Origin: CAYZED01 sp964477445
GTDB taxonomy: Bacteria; Bacillota; Clostridia; Lutisporales; Lutisporaceae
Length of the DNA stretch: 28,181 nucleotides
Assembly (NCBI GenBank): GCA_964477445.1
Contig: CAYZED010000030.1
Span: 1 to 28,181 of the forward strand
Direction: 5' to 3'
The position numbers were made by a program, and so were the translations under genes. The first letter of the stretch is position 1, and every line of letters starts with the position of its first letter. The notes beneath the pieces were generated by a model. That model was not told the DNA's origin and ran no database searches. It saw only the letters and a program-made list of their open reading frames with translations. This document shows, one piece after another, positions 6,364-13,645 of this stretch.

Positions 6364-7818
6364 CGGAACTAGTAGGGATTCATACTAACAAACCGCTAGT
6401 TTTACATGGAACGACTCCGGGTGTGGATAATAATCCATCAAAACTGAACGATCTTTTGCGTGTACCTATTGATTATTGTAACCCTACTGTGGAAGTTAAA
6501 ACCGAGCTAGTTCCTTGTAAGGACCTACATGGAAATGATAATCATGTTTTATTGATGTACATAGAACCTAGTATGCAAGTACATTCTAACCAGGCCGACG
6601 AAGTCTATATGAGAGTTGGAGATAAGTCCAAGCGCCTATCTTTTGAGGATCGCACTCAGCTTATGTATGATAAGGGAATGAGATATTTTGAAGATACTTC
6701 TGTTGCGGATGCTGAACTTGATGATATTAATATGGATTTTGTTATGGACTATATCAAGGTAATTGGTTATACTAAAACACCGCTAGAATATCTTAAAGAG
6801 AATAAAGGCTTCGTAAGAGAGAAAAATGGAAAGCTATTAATTAGTACAGCCGCAATTTTGATGTTTGGTAAATATCCACAAACGTATTATCCAAGAGCCA
6901 GAGTACGTTTTATACGTTATGAAGGAATTGAAGAAAAATTTGGCACGCATATGAATGTCATCAAAGATATTTCCTTTGATGGTAATATTCTAAAGATGGC
7001 AAAAGATAGCATAGCTTTTCTTGACACACAAATAAAAGAAAAGACATATTTAGGGCAAGATGGGACTTTTGTAACTGAAGAAGAATATCCAAAGTTTGTT
7101 CGTCAAGAAATCATAATAAATGCAATTACTCATCGGGATTATAGTATCAAAGGTACAGATATTCAGGTGAAAATGTTTGACGACAGAATAGTTGTCGAAA
7201 GTCCTGGGAAATTACCTGGACTTGTAAAGACTGAAAACATTCGAAGCATGCATTTTTCCAGAAATACAAAGATCGCAGAATTCCTAAAGGCATATAAATA
7301 TGTTAAAGAATATGGTGAAGGTGTAAATCGTATGATTATTGAAATGCAGGCTATTGGGTTACCAGAACCTGTATTTATAAAAAACAATTTTATGTTACAG
7401 ACTATAGTTAGAAATAGTGCGATAATCAAAAATGTTGTTAAGTATAATAGTGAGGATGAAGTGATAGGTACTGTTGGTAATCAGAACGGTTTCGTTCAAG
7501 AACAAAAAAGTTCCTGTTGGCTATCAAAAAGTACCCGTTGAGCGTCAAAAAGTTCCTGTTCAAGAAGAAGTTCTCTTTGTTAAGGTGGGGAATTATTTAT
7601 TGGATAAGGCTATATCTGGTGTAATGAGAAAATCGATTATTGAAATTTACAAATCGATAGAGACTAGTCAAATAATAAGTAGAAAAGATATCGCAGCTGT
7701 TTTGAATTGTTCAGAAAGAAATGCAAGTAAAATAATGAAAATTATGAAATCGCTTGATCTTTTCACACCGGTACAAGGCAAAGGTAAAGGGAAATATGTT
7801 TTTAAAAATATTGAGTAA
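6360..7818 (+). pseudogene. COG2865-type AlbA_2/ATPase protein, 5' fused to Rpn and 3' frameshifted
   Basis: From TTPGVDNNPSKLNDLLRVP onward this is a typical COG2865 protein: the end of AlbA_2 (HVLLMYIEPSMQVHSNQADE, VYMRVGDKSK), a middle domain (STAAILMFGKYPQ, RVRFIRYEG) and a GHKL-like ATPase part (QEIIINAITHRDYSIKGTDI, VESPGKLPGL, KEYGEGVNRM). The first 60-80 residues of AlbA_2, including the E-F-K and N-x-x-G-G motifs, are absent; instead the same phase reads Rpn residues until about 6410. At about 7504 a run of six A separates this phase from a second phase that carries KKVPVGYQKVPVERQKVPVQ and a C-terminal HTH (ISRKDIAAVLNCSERNASKI). One base removed from the A-run would rejoin them. 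The GTG at 6360 is probably not a real start. Confidence 0.8.
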
Positions 7819-7824
7819 TACCCC

Positions 7825-7843
7825 TTGATATTAAGTCGGTGAA
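7825..7843 (+). repeat. 19-bp direct repeat, right copy
   Basis: TTGATATTAAGTCGGTGAA, one mismatch from 5891-5909. It lies between the COG2865 pseudogene and the hydrolase gene, so it may be an Rpn-type leader now in front of the hydrolase. Confidence 0.7.
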
Positions 7844-7877
7844 GGATAATTTTGAAATTAAGGAGCTGTGAATAATC

Positions 7878-8828
7878 ATGAAAATTCTTAGAATCCTCAA
7901 GATAGCTCTTATAGTTTTTACTGTTGTTTTTGCATTTTTGTCTATAATTCCGTATTTGGTTTATTTGCCTCATGCTAAAGTAATAAACGAAAAACCATTT
8001 GAGAATAGCAGCTTTGCCATAATTGATAATATTAGAATTCACTACAGAGTTTGGCTGCCGTCAGAAGTTAAAACTAATCAGAAAACAGATAAAAAAATTC
8101 TACTTGTACATGGCATGGCTGGATCGACATTCTCTTTTAGAAATAATGTTGAGGCATTGGTTAAGTCGGGTTACAAAGTTGTGGCTGTTGACTTGCCTGG
8201 ATTCGGGTATAGTGATCGAAGTGGAGGAATTAATCATTCTCAAAAAAATAGAGCCGATCTCTTGTGGAGATTACTCGGTGAAATTGATGGTGGCAGCATA
8301 AAGGGAAAGTGGACATTACTTGGACATTCCATGGGTGCTGGGGCTATAACTGAGATGGCTTTTATGAAAGAAGAAAATGTTGAATCTTTAATATATGTGG
8401 ATGGAGCTGTCCTAACAGGTGGAGGGAATTCAAATTTTGCACTAAAATATCCACCAGTACAGCGCTGGGCTGAAGTAATAGGAAGATATTTTTTGTTAAA
8501 TGAAAAAACAATAAATAATTTGTTAATATCCGCTTATGCCAGACCAGTAACTAGTGCGGAAGTGGAAGGATATCTTACACCTCTGAAGATTGCTGGAACT
8601 GAGGGTGCCTTTATTGATATGACTTTAACATCGGATACGATTGATATTGAAAAGTTAAGGGGTATTTCAGTACCGGTTATTGGAATTTGGGGAGAAAAAG
8701 ACACTTGGGTTCCCAAATCAGACGGCGAGGAGCTGAAGAAAATTATACCGAATTTTGAGTTGCATATTATTAAGGGGGCAGGACATTGCCCGATGGAAAC
8801 ACACGCAGCGGAATTTAATGAACTTTAA
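7878..8828 (+). CDS. membrane-anchored alpha/beta hydrolase
   Basis: A 316-residue protein. Residues about 5-27 form a hydrophobic N-terminal anchor (KIALIVFTVVFAFLSIIPYL) with little cleavage signal, so the enzyme probably faces outside on a membrane stalk. The alpha/beta hydrolase core shows the oxyanion-hole strand HGMAGSTFSF, the nucleophile elbow GHSMGAG with S151, the acid D275 in WGEKDTWVP and H303 in GAGHCP. The triad is complete. Substrate is unknown; related proteins are esterases or lipases. The protein ends at EFNEL, about ten residues short of the usual last helix, exactly where a perfect 20-bp inverted repeat begins. AAGGAG lies 13 bases before the ATG, a rather long spacing. 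It is in the same direction as the broken genes but is itself apparently functional. Confidence 0.88.
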   Translation: MKILRILKIALIVFTVVFAFLSIIPYLVYLPHAKVINEKPFENSSFAIIDNIRIHYRVWLPSEVKTNQKTDKKILLVHGMAGSTFSFRNNVEALVKSGYKVVAVDLPGFGYSDRSGGINHSQKNRADLLWRLLGEIDGGSIKGKWTLLGHSMGAGAITEMAFMKEENVESLIYVDGAVLTGGGNSNFALKYPPVQRWAEVIGRYFLLNEKTINNLLISAYARPVTSAEVEGYLTPLKIAGTEGAFIDMTLTSDTIDIEKLRGISVPVIGIWGEKDTWVPKSDGEELKKIIPNFELHIIKGAGHCPMETHAAEFNEL

Positions 8829-8869
8829 GTCAATATAAATCATGTTTTTATGATTTATATTGACTTAAA
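8824..8869. terminator. perfect 20-bp inverted repeat at the hydrolase stop
   Basis: Bases 8824-8843 pair without mismatch with 8850-8869 around the loop GTTTTT. The stop codon of the hydrolase lies inside the left arm. It is AT-rich and lacks a proper T-run, so it may act as a weak two-way terminator, or be the trace of an inserted element. Confidence 0.5.
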
Positions 8870-8875
8870 AATATT

Positions 8876-9235
8876 TTAAACTGGAAAAACAAAAGTTTTG
8901 ATAGAATGCCACTAATAATAAATGGTGCAAGACAAGTTGATAATACTTTTTTAGGAGCTATTGCAGAAAACTATGTGGCGCAAGCGCTTGTAACAAATGG
9001 GCATAAACTTTTTTATTGGGAGTCTAATAGTATCGCTGAAATTGATTTTGTTCTTCAAAAAGGAGAGGAAATTATTCCAATAGAAGTGAAAGCTGGCGTG
9101 AGAACTAGATCAAGAAGCTTGTCGGTGTTTTTGTCAAAATATAAAGTAGCTTATTCGATAAGAATTTCGGCTAAGAATTTTGGATTTGAAAATAATATTA
9201 AGTCAGTGCCACTTCACGCGGTGTTTAATATTTAG
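8876..9235 (+). pseudogene. AAA/DUF4143 ATPase with most of its middle deleted
   Basis: The frame, open from 8876, reads LNWKNKSFDRMPLIINGARQ and then V, which is the N-terminus and the start of Walker A of COG1373-type ATPases (usually PLI..GARQVGKT). Instead of GKT it continues DNTFLGAIAENYVAQAL, which is the C-terminal DUF4143 domain. That domain is complete to the end, with the nuclease-like motif AEIDFVLQKGEEIIPIEVKA. About 250-300 residues, including Walker B, have been removed while keeping the frame. ATG 8906 could still give a 109-residue protein consisting mainly of DUF4143, but no ribosome site is seen. The 5' end is cut by the inverted repeat at 8824-8869. A terminator follows at 9246. 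Confidence 0.75.
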
Positions 9236-9245
9236 GGAAAGTTAA

Positions 9246-9286
9246 GGGCGGACATTAGTTTGTTGCACTAATGCCTGCCCCCTTTT
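9246..9286 (+). terminator. rho-independent terminator
   Basis: GGGCGGACATTAGT (9246-9259) pairs with ACTAATGCCTGCCC (9267-9280), with two non-standard pairs, and TTTT follows at 9283-9286. It ends transcription from the left and also lies just beyond the stop of the convergent MerR gene. Confidence 0.8.
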
Positions 9287-9289
9287 ATT

Positions 9290-10090
9290 CTACCCGATCT
9301 GTATCATTAACTCTGTTTCATATTTCTCAGGATTGCCCTTTAATAGCATCCCAGGGCCTTTTTTATATATCTCTCGACTTGGTGTCTGCCCTTTTAAATT
9401 ATTCTCTATCATGTAGTTTGTAATGGCTTTATATGAGTTTGAAATTTTGTCATAAGGTCCGATATGGATAATGGAAACAAATTTTCCGCCTGGGAGTATT
9501 CTTGTTGTGACTTCTTCCTTGTTAACATCTTTTTTAACCTCTAAAGCCACCTCGATATCTGCGTCTTCTTCCTTATAGTCTTCATCATAGTAAAGGGCAA
9601 AAGGAGCAGATAGTGCACTTCCACCAACATTCTTAAATAGTATACCTATATATTTTCCTATTCCGTCATATCTTCCTTTGTAACGAACCGATGCGATTTT
9701 CATGTCTGGAATTTCTTTGATTTTGATTTCGTAGTTTTCATTCATTTTAATGGCCTCCTTCATAGATTTAATTTGAGCTTCAATAGTTTTTTGTAGGTTC
9801 TTTGTTGAAATGATTTTTTGTTCCAACTGTAAATGTTTTTCCTTTAGAAAAGCTGCCATGTCGCCGTCATCTTCGATTCTTGGTATTGCTTCCATCATCT
9901 CTTGTATGCTGAATTCAAAATTCTTAAAGACTTTAATTTTCATGGCTTTTTCATAGGCAATTTCATCATAAAATCTGTAACCAGTTTCTTCATCTACAGA
10001 TGTCGGTTTTAGCAACTCAATTTCGTCATAGTACCTAAGTGTTTTTATGGACATACCAGTTATTTTTGAGAAAATTCCTATTCGATACAT
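9290..10090 (-). CDS. MerR-family regulator with GyrI-like effector domain
   Basis: A 266-residue protein. The N-terminal winged HTH opens YRIGIFSKITGMSIKTLRYY with DEIELLKP, typical of the MerR multidrug group (BmrR, BltR, Mta). A coiled-coil linker covers about residues 75-115 (KEKHLQLEQKIISTKNLQKT), and the C-terminal part (about 120-266: IKEIPDMKIASVRYKGRYDG, ILPGGKFVSIIHIGPYDKI) is a GyrI-like small-molecule-binding domain. The start is set by GGGAGG at 10103-10098, seven bases before ATG 10090; an upstream ATG at 10147 overlaps the promoter. Such proteins sense cationic or hydrophobic compounds and switch on efflux genes. A remnant of an MFS transporter lies upstream on the same strand. 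Autoregulation is likely from the operator at 10110-10144. Confidence 0.92.
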   Translation of the reverse strand: MYRIGIFSKITGMSIKTLRYYDEIELLKPTSVDEETGYRFYDEIAYEKAMKIKVFKNFEFSIQEMMEAIPRIEDDGDMAAFLKEKHLQLEQKIISTKNLQKTIEAQIKSMKEAIKMNENYEIKIKEIPDMKIASVRYKGRYDGIGKYIGILFKNVGGSALSAPFALYYDEDYKEEDADIEVALEVKKDVNKEEVTTRILPGGKFVSIIHIGPYDKISNSYKAITNYMIENNLKGQTPSREIYKKGPGMLLKGNPEKYETELMIQIG

Positions 10091-10109
10091 TGTATTTCCT
10101 CCCTTCAAT

Positions 10110-10144
10110 AGTATAATAAGCCCTCCACTATAGGGGAGAGTCAA
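10110..10144 (-). promoter_or_regulatory. MerR-type promoter and operator
   Basis: Read on the minus strand: TTGACT (10144-10139), a 20-base spacer, and TATTAT (10118-10113). The spacer holds CTCCCCTATAGTGGAG, an inverted repeat with one mismatched pair per half. A long 19-20-base spacer with a CTCCCCT...GGAG dyad right after TTGACT is the known form of BmrR/Mta-like promoters. It drives the MerR gene. Confidence 0.8.
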
Positions 10145-10149
10145 CAAGC

Positions 10150-10247
10150 ATTCGCATTAATTTAGTGTTACTTTCAGCTGAAATTCGGCGTAAGCCGAAG
10201 AGGGAAGCTGATATTACAGACCGATAGTAACACTTTTAATGCGAATA
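10150..10247. repeat. long imperfect inverted repeat with inner hairpins
   Basis: The left arm 10150-10172 (starts ATTCGCATTAA, ends AGTGTTACT) is complementary to 10227-10247, apart from a short insertion. Inside are the perfect palindrome TTTCAGCTGAAA (10172-10183) and the hairpin TTCGGC-GTAA-GCCGAA (10184-10199). The DNA could fold into a cruciform or a structured RNA. The right arm is also the first unit of a tandem repeat. Confidence 0.6.
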
Positions 10248-10338
10248 GCGTTATATTGCATACACATAGAAACACTATTAATGTGGATAGCGTTACAGGT
10301 AAGACCTATAGTAACACTTTTAATCTGTACGAATTTTA
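10224..10338. repeat. 42-bp tandem repeat, nearly three units
   Basis: Units start at 10224, 10266 and 10308, exactly 42 bases apart, each opening ATAG.AACACT.TTAAT. The first two share a further stretch ending ATAGCGTTA; the third diverges after about 20 bases. An inverted copy of the conserved part is at 10150-10172. The region between the MerR gene and the MFS remnant holds no gene. Confidence 0.7.
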
Positions 10339-10389
10339 GTCAGATAAACATTTAAAACATAGTTGAACGAAAATTAGTACGGAATAGTG

Positions 10390-10683
10390 TTAACGATTCT
10401 CCGAAGGTGCGTTTTTATCGGTAAGTGTAATTTTTGTCAGATAAGCCATAACTGCTATTAAAACTGAAGCAATTAAAATCGTAATATATACATTTGACTT
10501 AAATTTATCTAATAAAACACCATATATTATTTGCCCAATTGGACCGGCTGAAGTTGAAGCTGCCATGATTATTGACATTACTTTTCCTATAAGGTGACTT
10601 GGTGTGTCTTTTTGTAAAATAATTTGCCCTGAATATTTATCTGTAAAAAATGCTAAATATATGATATAAATAGGATATGCATA
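10390..10683 (-). pseudogene. MFS transporter, C-terminal remnant
   Basis: The minus-strand frame from 10683 reads AYPIYIIYLAFFTDKYSGQI, then ILQKDTPSHLIGKVM and SIIMAASTSAGPIGQIIYGV. LQ...P...IG.VMS.......GPIGQ..YG is the loop and helices 10-12 pattern of drug-efflux MFS proteins. A last membrane helix (VYITILIASVLIAVMAYLT) and a short polar tail follow. The first three quarters are missing; a stop in phase lies at 10684-10686, near the galE leader. ATG 10578 could start a 62-residue piece, which would not be a working transporter. It may once have been the efflux partner of the MerR gene, though the two are only near neighbours. Confidence 0.8.
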
Positions 10684-10749
10684 TTAATGTCTAGAATAGT
10701 TCTATCGTAAAAACTATTTTGTATAAACTTAAGAAACGGAGATTATATT

Positions 10750-11760
10750 ATGTCAAAAATTTTAGTCACTGGCGGAGCTGGATATATCGGAAGTCACACA
10801 GTCATTGAACTACTTAACGCGGGCGAGGATGTAATAATAGTAGATAATTTTTCTAATAGCAAACCTGAAGTTCTTAATCGCATTAAGAAAATTACTGGGA
10901 AAGAATTTACTTTTTATGAAGTAGATTTATTAAACAAAGAAAGCCTCGAAATGGTCTTTAAAGAGAATGCTATTGATGCAGTTATTCATTTTGCTGGGTT
11001 AAAGGCGGTTGGTGAATCAGTTGAGATTCCACTAAAGTATTACCATAATAATATCACAGGCACATTGGTTTTACTTGAAATTATGAAGGCTATTAATGTT
11101 AAAAAATTCGTATTTAGTTCATCAGCGACTGTTTATGGTATGAATAATATATCACCTTTTACTGAAACGATGCCGCTTAGCACTACTAACCCTTACGGAA
11201 GCACGAAAATGATGATTGAAATGATTCTACAGGATTTATTTGTTTCTGATCCTTCTTGGAGCATTTCACTTCTTCGATACTTTAACCCTATTGGAGCCCA
11301 CGAGAGTGGACTAATAGGAGAAGATCCGAATGGGATTCCAAATAATTTAATGCCATATATAACGCAAGTTGCTGTTGGCAAACGCGAGAAACTAAGCGTT
11401 TATGGAAGTGATTATAAGACTCCTGATGGAACTGGTGTAAGAGATTACATTCATGTTGTGGATTTAGCCAAAGGTCATTTGAAAGCTGTAGAGCAGTGCT
11501 TTGAAAAACCGTTTATTGAGGCGTATAATCTTGGAACTGGAACTGGCTATAGTGTGCTAGATGTTGTATCGGCTTTTGAAAAAGCATCAGGGAAAGAAAT
11601 CCCTAAGGTTCTGACTGAAAGAAGGCCTGGAGATATTGCCATTTGTTATGCTGATGTCTCAAAAGCAGATAAAAAGTTAAAATGGAAAGCCGAGAAAAGT
11701 CTCTTAGAAATGTGTGAAGATTCCTGGAGATGGCAAAAAAATAATCCGAATGGGTTTTAA
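10750..11760 (+). CDS. galE: UDP-glucose 4-epimerase
   Basis: A 336-residue extended short-chain dehydrogenase, full length for the family. The NAD site is G8-G9-x-G11-x-x-G14 (VTGGAGYIGSHT). The catalytic pair is Y149 and K153 (NPYGSTK), with the upstream Ser/Thr in FSSSATVYG. RYFNPIGAHESG and GTGVRDYIHVVDLAKGH are GalE signatures. It interconverts UDP-glucose and UDP-galactose in the cytoplasm. GGAG lies about nine bases before the ATG. A terminator follows, so it is probably its own transcript, but it sits next to galU and upstream of envelope genes, which suggests supply of UDP-galactose for surface glycans. Confidence 0.97.
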   Translation: MSKILVTGGAGYIGSHTVIELLNAGEDVIIVDNFSNSKPEVLNRIKKITGKEFTFYEVDLLNKESLEMVFKENAIDAVIHFAGLKAVGESVEIPLKYYHNNITGTLVLLEIMKAINVKKFVFSSSATVYGMNNISPFTETMPLSTTNPYGSTKMMIEMILQDLFVSDPSWSISLLRYFNPIGAHESGLIGEDPNGIPNNLMPYITQVAVGKREKLSVYGSDYKTPDGTGVRDYIHVVDLAKGHLKAVEQCFEKPFIEAYNLGTGTGYSVLDVVSAFEKASGKEIPKVLTERRPGDIAICYADVSKADKKLKWKAEKSLLEMCEDSWRWQKNNPNGF

Positions 11761-11779
11761 AAAACATTAATTTCTGCGC

Positions 11780-11814
11780 CCCCCGATTTGGATTAGTCCT
11801 CGTCGGGGGTTTTT
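11780..11814 (+). terminator. rho-independent terminator after galE
   Basis: CCCCCGA (11780-11786) pairs with TCGGGGG (11803-11809), followed by TTTTT. It is a strong GC stem in AT-rich DNA, 20 bases after the galE stop. Confidence 0.92.
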
Positions 11815-11833
11815 ATTTATCCTAAATTTGTTG

Positions 11834-11839
11834 TATAAT
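11834..11839 (+). promoter_or_regulatory. -10 box of the galU promoter
   Basis: TATAAT lies 48 bases before galU ATG. The -35 region, about 17 bases upstream, is only T-rich (tail of the galE terminator) and weak. Confidence 0.45.
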
Positions 11840-11887
11840 ATAAATAACTATGCAAAAAAAAATTGATACACTGTAAGGAGGACCTAA

Positions 11888-12763
11888 ATGAAACCCAGAA
11901 AAGCGATTATTCCAGCAGCAGGTCTTGGAACGAGATTCTTACCTGCGACTAAAGCTCAGCCAAAAGAAATGCTTCCGATAGTTGATAAACCGACACTTCA
12001 ATATATTATTGAAGAAGCTGTTGCATCAGGTATTGAGGAAGTTTTGATTATAATCGGAAGAAACAAAAATTCTATTCAGGATCATTTTGATAAATCGGTT
12101 GAATTAGAACTTGAATTAGAGAAAAAAGGCAATATCGAAATGCTTGAGGAAGTTAGACACATATATAATATGGTAAATATACAGTATGTCAGACAGATTG
12201 AACCAAAAGGTCTGGGGCATGCTGTTTTATGTGCAAAAAGTTTCGTTGGTAATGAGCCTTTTGCAGTTATGTTGGGCGATGATATAGTTTATTCGGATGA
12301 ACCTTGTCTAGGGCAGATGATTAGAAAATATGAAGAATTAAAAGGCCCTATTGTGGGAGTTCAAACTGTTTCTGATGACGATGTAAATAAATACGGAATT
12401 GTAGATGGAGAACTCTTATCGGACAGAGTATACTCAGTTAGAACACTGGTCGAAAAACCATCTAAAGAAGAAGCGCCTTCTAATGTAGCTATACTTGGAA
12501 GATATATAATAACTCCAGCGATATTTGAAATCCTCGAGAATACAAAACCTGGAAAAGGCGGCGAAATACAGCTTACAGATGCATTAAAAGAATTGGCGAT
12601 AAAAGAAAAGATGTATGCGTATGACTTTATTGGTAGAAGATACGATGTTGGCGACAAAGAAGGTTTCCTAGAAGCCACAGTTGAATATGCCTTAAGAAGG
12701 CCTGACATCAGTTCAGGATTCAGGAATTATTTAAAAAAACTATTAAGTGAGACTGAAGAATGA
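11888..12763 (+). CDS. galU: UTP-glucose-1-phosphate uridylyltransferase
   Basis: A 291-residue nucleotidyltransferase of usual length. The nucleotide-binding loop is AAGLGTRFLPATKAQPKEML, followed by IVDKPTLQYIIEEAV; later come VMLGDDIVYSDEPC, LVEKPSKEEAPSN, GRYIITPAIFEIL and GKGGEIQLTDAL, all GalU signatures. It makes UDP-glucose from glucose-1-phosphate and UTP, the substrate of GalE. AAGGAGGACC precedes ATG 11888 with good spacing. Its last codons overlap the next gene by four bases (ATGA), so the VanZ-like gene is co-translated. pgi at 21537, further right, works one step before in sugar-phosphate metabolism but is a separate cluster. Confidence 0.97.
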   Translation: MKPRKAIIPAAGLGTRFLPATKAQPKEMLPIVDKPTLQYIIEEAVASGIEEVLIIIGRNKNSIQDHFDKSVELELELEKKGNIEMLEEVRHIYNMVNIQYVRQIEPKGLGHAVLCAKSFVGNEPFAVMLGDDIVYSDEPCLGQMIRKYEELKGPIVGVQTVSDDDVNKYGIVDGELLSDRVYSVRTLVEKPSKEEAPSNVAILGRYIITPAIFEILENTKPGKGGEIQLTDALKELAIKEKMYAYDFIGRRYDVGDKEGFLEATVEYALRRPDISSGFRNYLKKLLSETEE

Positions 12764-13233
12764 AACCATCCATGAAGAATTTCCTAAATATTGTTATTGT
12801 GGTAGCTTGGTGCATTCTAATATTGTCATTTTCTAGTGATAATGCCGTCAAATCTGACATAAAAAGCACTTTGGTCGTTGACACAGTGAAACCCGCAGTT
12901 GTAAGCGTAACTGATACTATTGGGATAAGGAAACCAACTGATGATGAGTTGCAGCATTTTGTAAGAAAATCGGCGCACTTCCTGTGTTATTTGATTTTAG
13001 GTGTATTGTTTTTTAACATGTACAAAGGATTTGGAATCAAAATTGATAAGTTAGCGCTGTTATCGATATTATCATGTTTCATTTTTGCTTGTTTTGACGA
13101 ATTTTATCAAACTTTTATACCAGGTAGAGCCGGAATGTTTACCGATTCACTTTTAGATACTACTGGTGCGACTTTAGGGGTAGGTTTACTTATTGTCGTA
13201 TCTAAAATAAGGAGAAAAAATTATGGCACTTGA
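12760..13233 (+). CDS. VanZ-like membrane protein
   Basis: A 157-residue protein with about four membrane segments: 8-25 (FLNIVIVVAWCILILSF), 73-92, 100-118 and 134-150. The VanZ family residues are present: RKSAHFLCYLILGVLFFN in helix 2, CFDEFYQTFIPGRAG in the loop after helix 3, and DSLLDTTGATLG before helix 4. VanZ-like proteins are linked to teicoplanin or lipopeptide tolerance and envelope changes; the reaction is not firmly known. It overlaps galU by four bases. A HEPN gene start overlaps its 3' end by 11 bases, an odd arrangement that suggests the toxin module landed right at its end. Confidence 0.9.
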   Translation: MKPSMKNFLNIVIVVAWCILILSFSSDNAVKSDIKSTLVVDTVKPAVVSVTDTIGIRKPTDDELQHFVRKSAHFLCYLILGVLFFNMYKGFGIKIDKLALLSILSCFIFACFDEFYQTFIPGRAGMFTDSLLDTTGATLGVGLLIVVSKIRRKNYGT

Positions 13234-13645
13234 ATTAGTTGGGTTTAAGAAAGCTATAGATTCATTCAAAAGAGGATTAAAGATAGCTGTAACTAAAGAG
13301 AATGAAGGCATTACTTCGATTGATGAACTTGAATTAATTCGTGCTGGAGTAATTCAGAATTTTGAGTTTGTTTATTAATTATCATGGAAATATATGAAAA
13401 GATGGATTGAGATGAATATAGGGAGCGAGATAGTAGACGGTGTGCCAAGAATTGAACTCTTTCGATTAGCAGCAGAAAACCATCTTATTGACTCAGTTGA
13501 AACTTGGATGATTTTTCATAAGGCTAGAAATCAAACATCTCACATTTATGATAATGAGATTTCACTTTTAGTATATGAAGCGTCGAAGAATCTTTTGCCA
13601 GAGGCTAAGTCTTTATATGAAATTTTGGAGAAAAAGAATGTATGA
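13223..13645 (+). pseudogene. HEPN toxin (HI0074-like) with an in-frame TAA
   Basis: The frame from ATG 13223 reads MALELVGFKKAIDSFKRGLK and goes on to LIRAGVIQNFEFVY, then TAA at 13376-13378, then LSWKYMKRWIEMNIG in the same phase, and on through the rest of the domain. The family has FEF.YEL.WK at this point, so the TAA stands where Glu (GAA) is expected: one base change. The second half (from ATG 13394) keeps the RNase motif R-N-Q-T-S-H-x-Y. Without the stop the protein would have 140 residues, the normal size for this nucleotidyltransferase-associated HEPN family. It pairs with the MNT gene that overlaps its end by eight bases. The toxin is probably dead unless the stop is read through or translation restarts at 13394. 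Confidence 0.85.

Noticed and set aside
10150..10338. CRISPR array or integron attC site.
   Set aside because: Only three units with 42-base period and no unique spacers of usual length; no cas genes. The inverted arms have GTT...AAC order opposite to attC core sites and no integrase is present.
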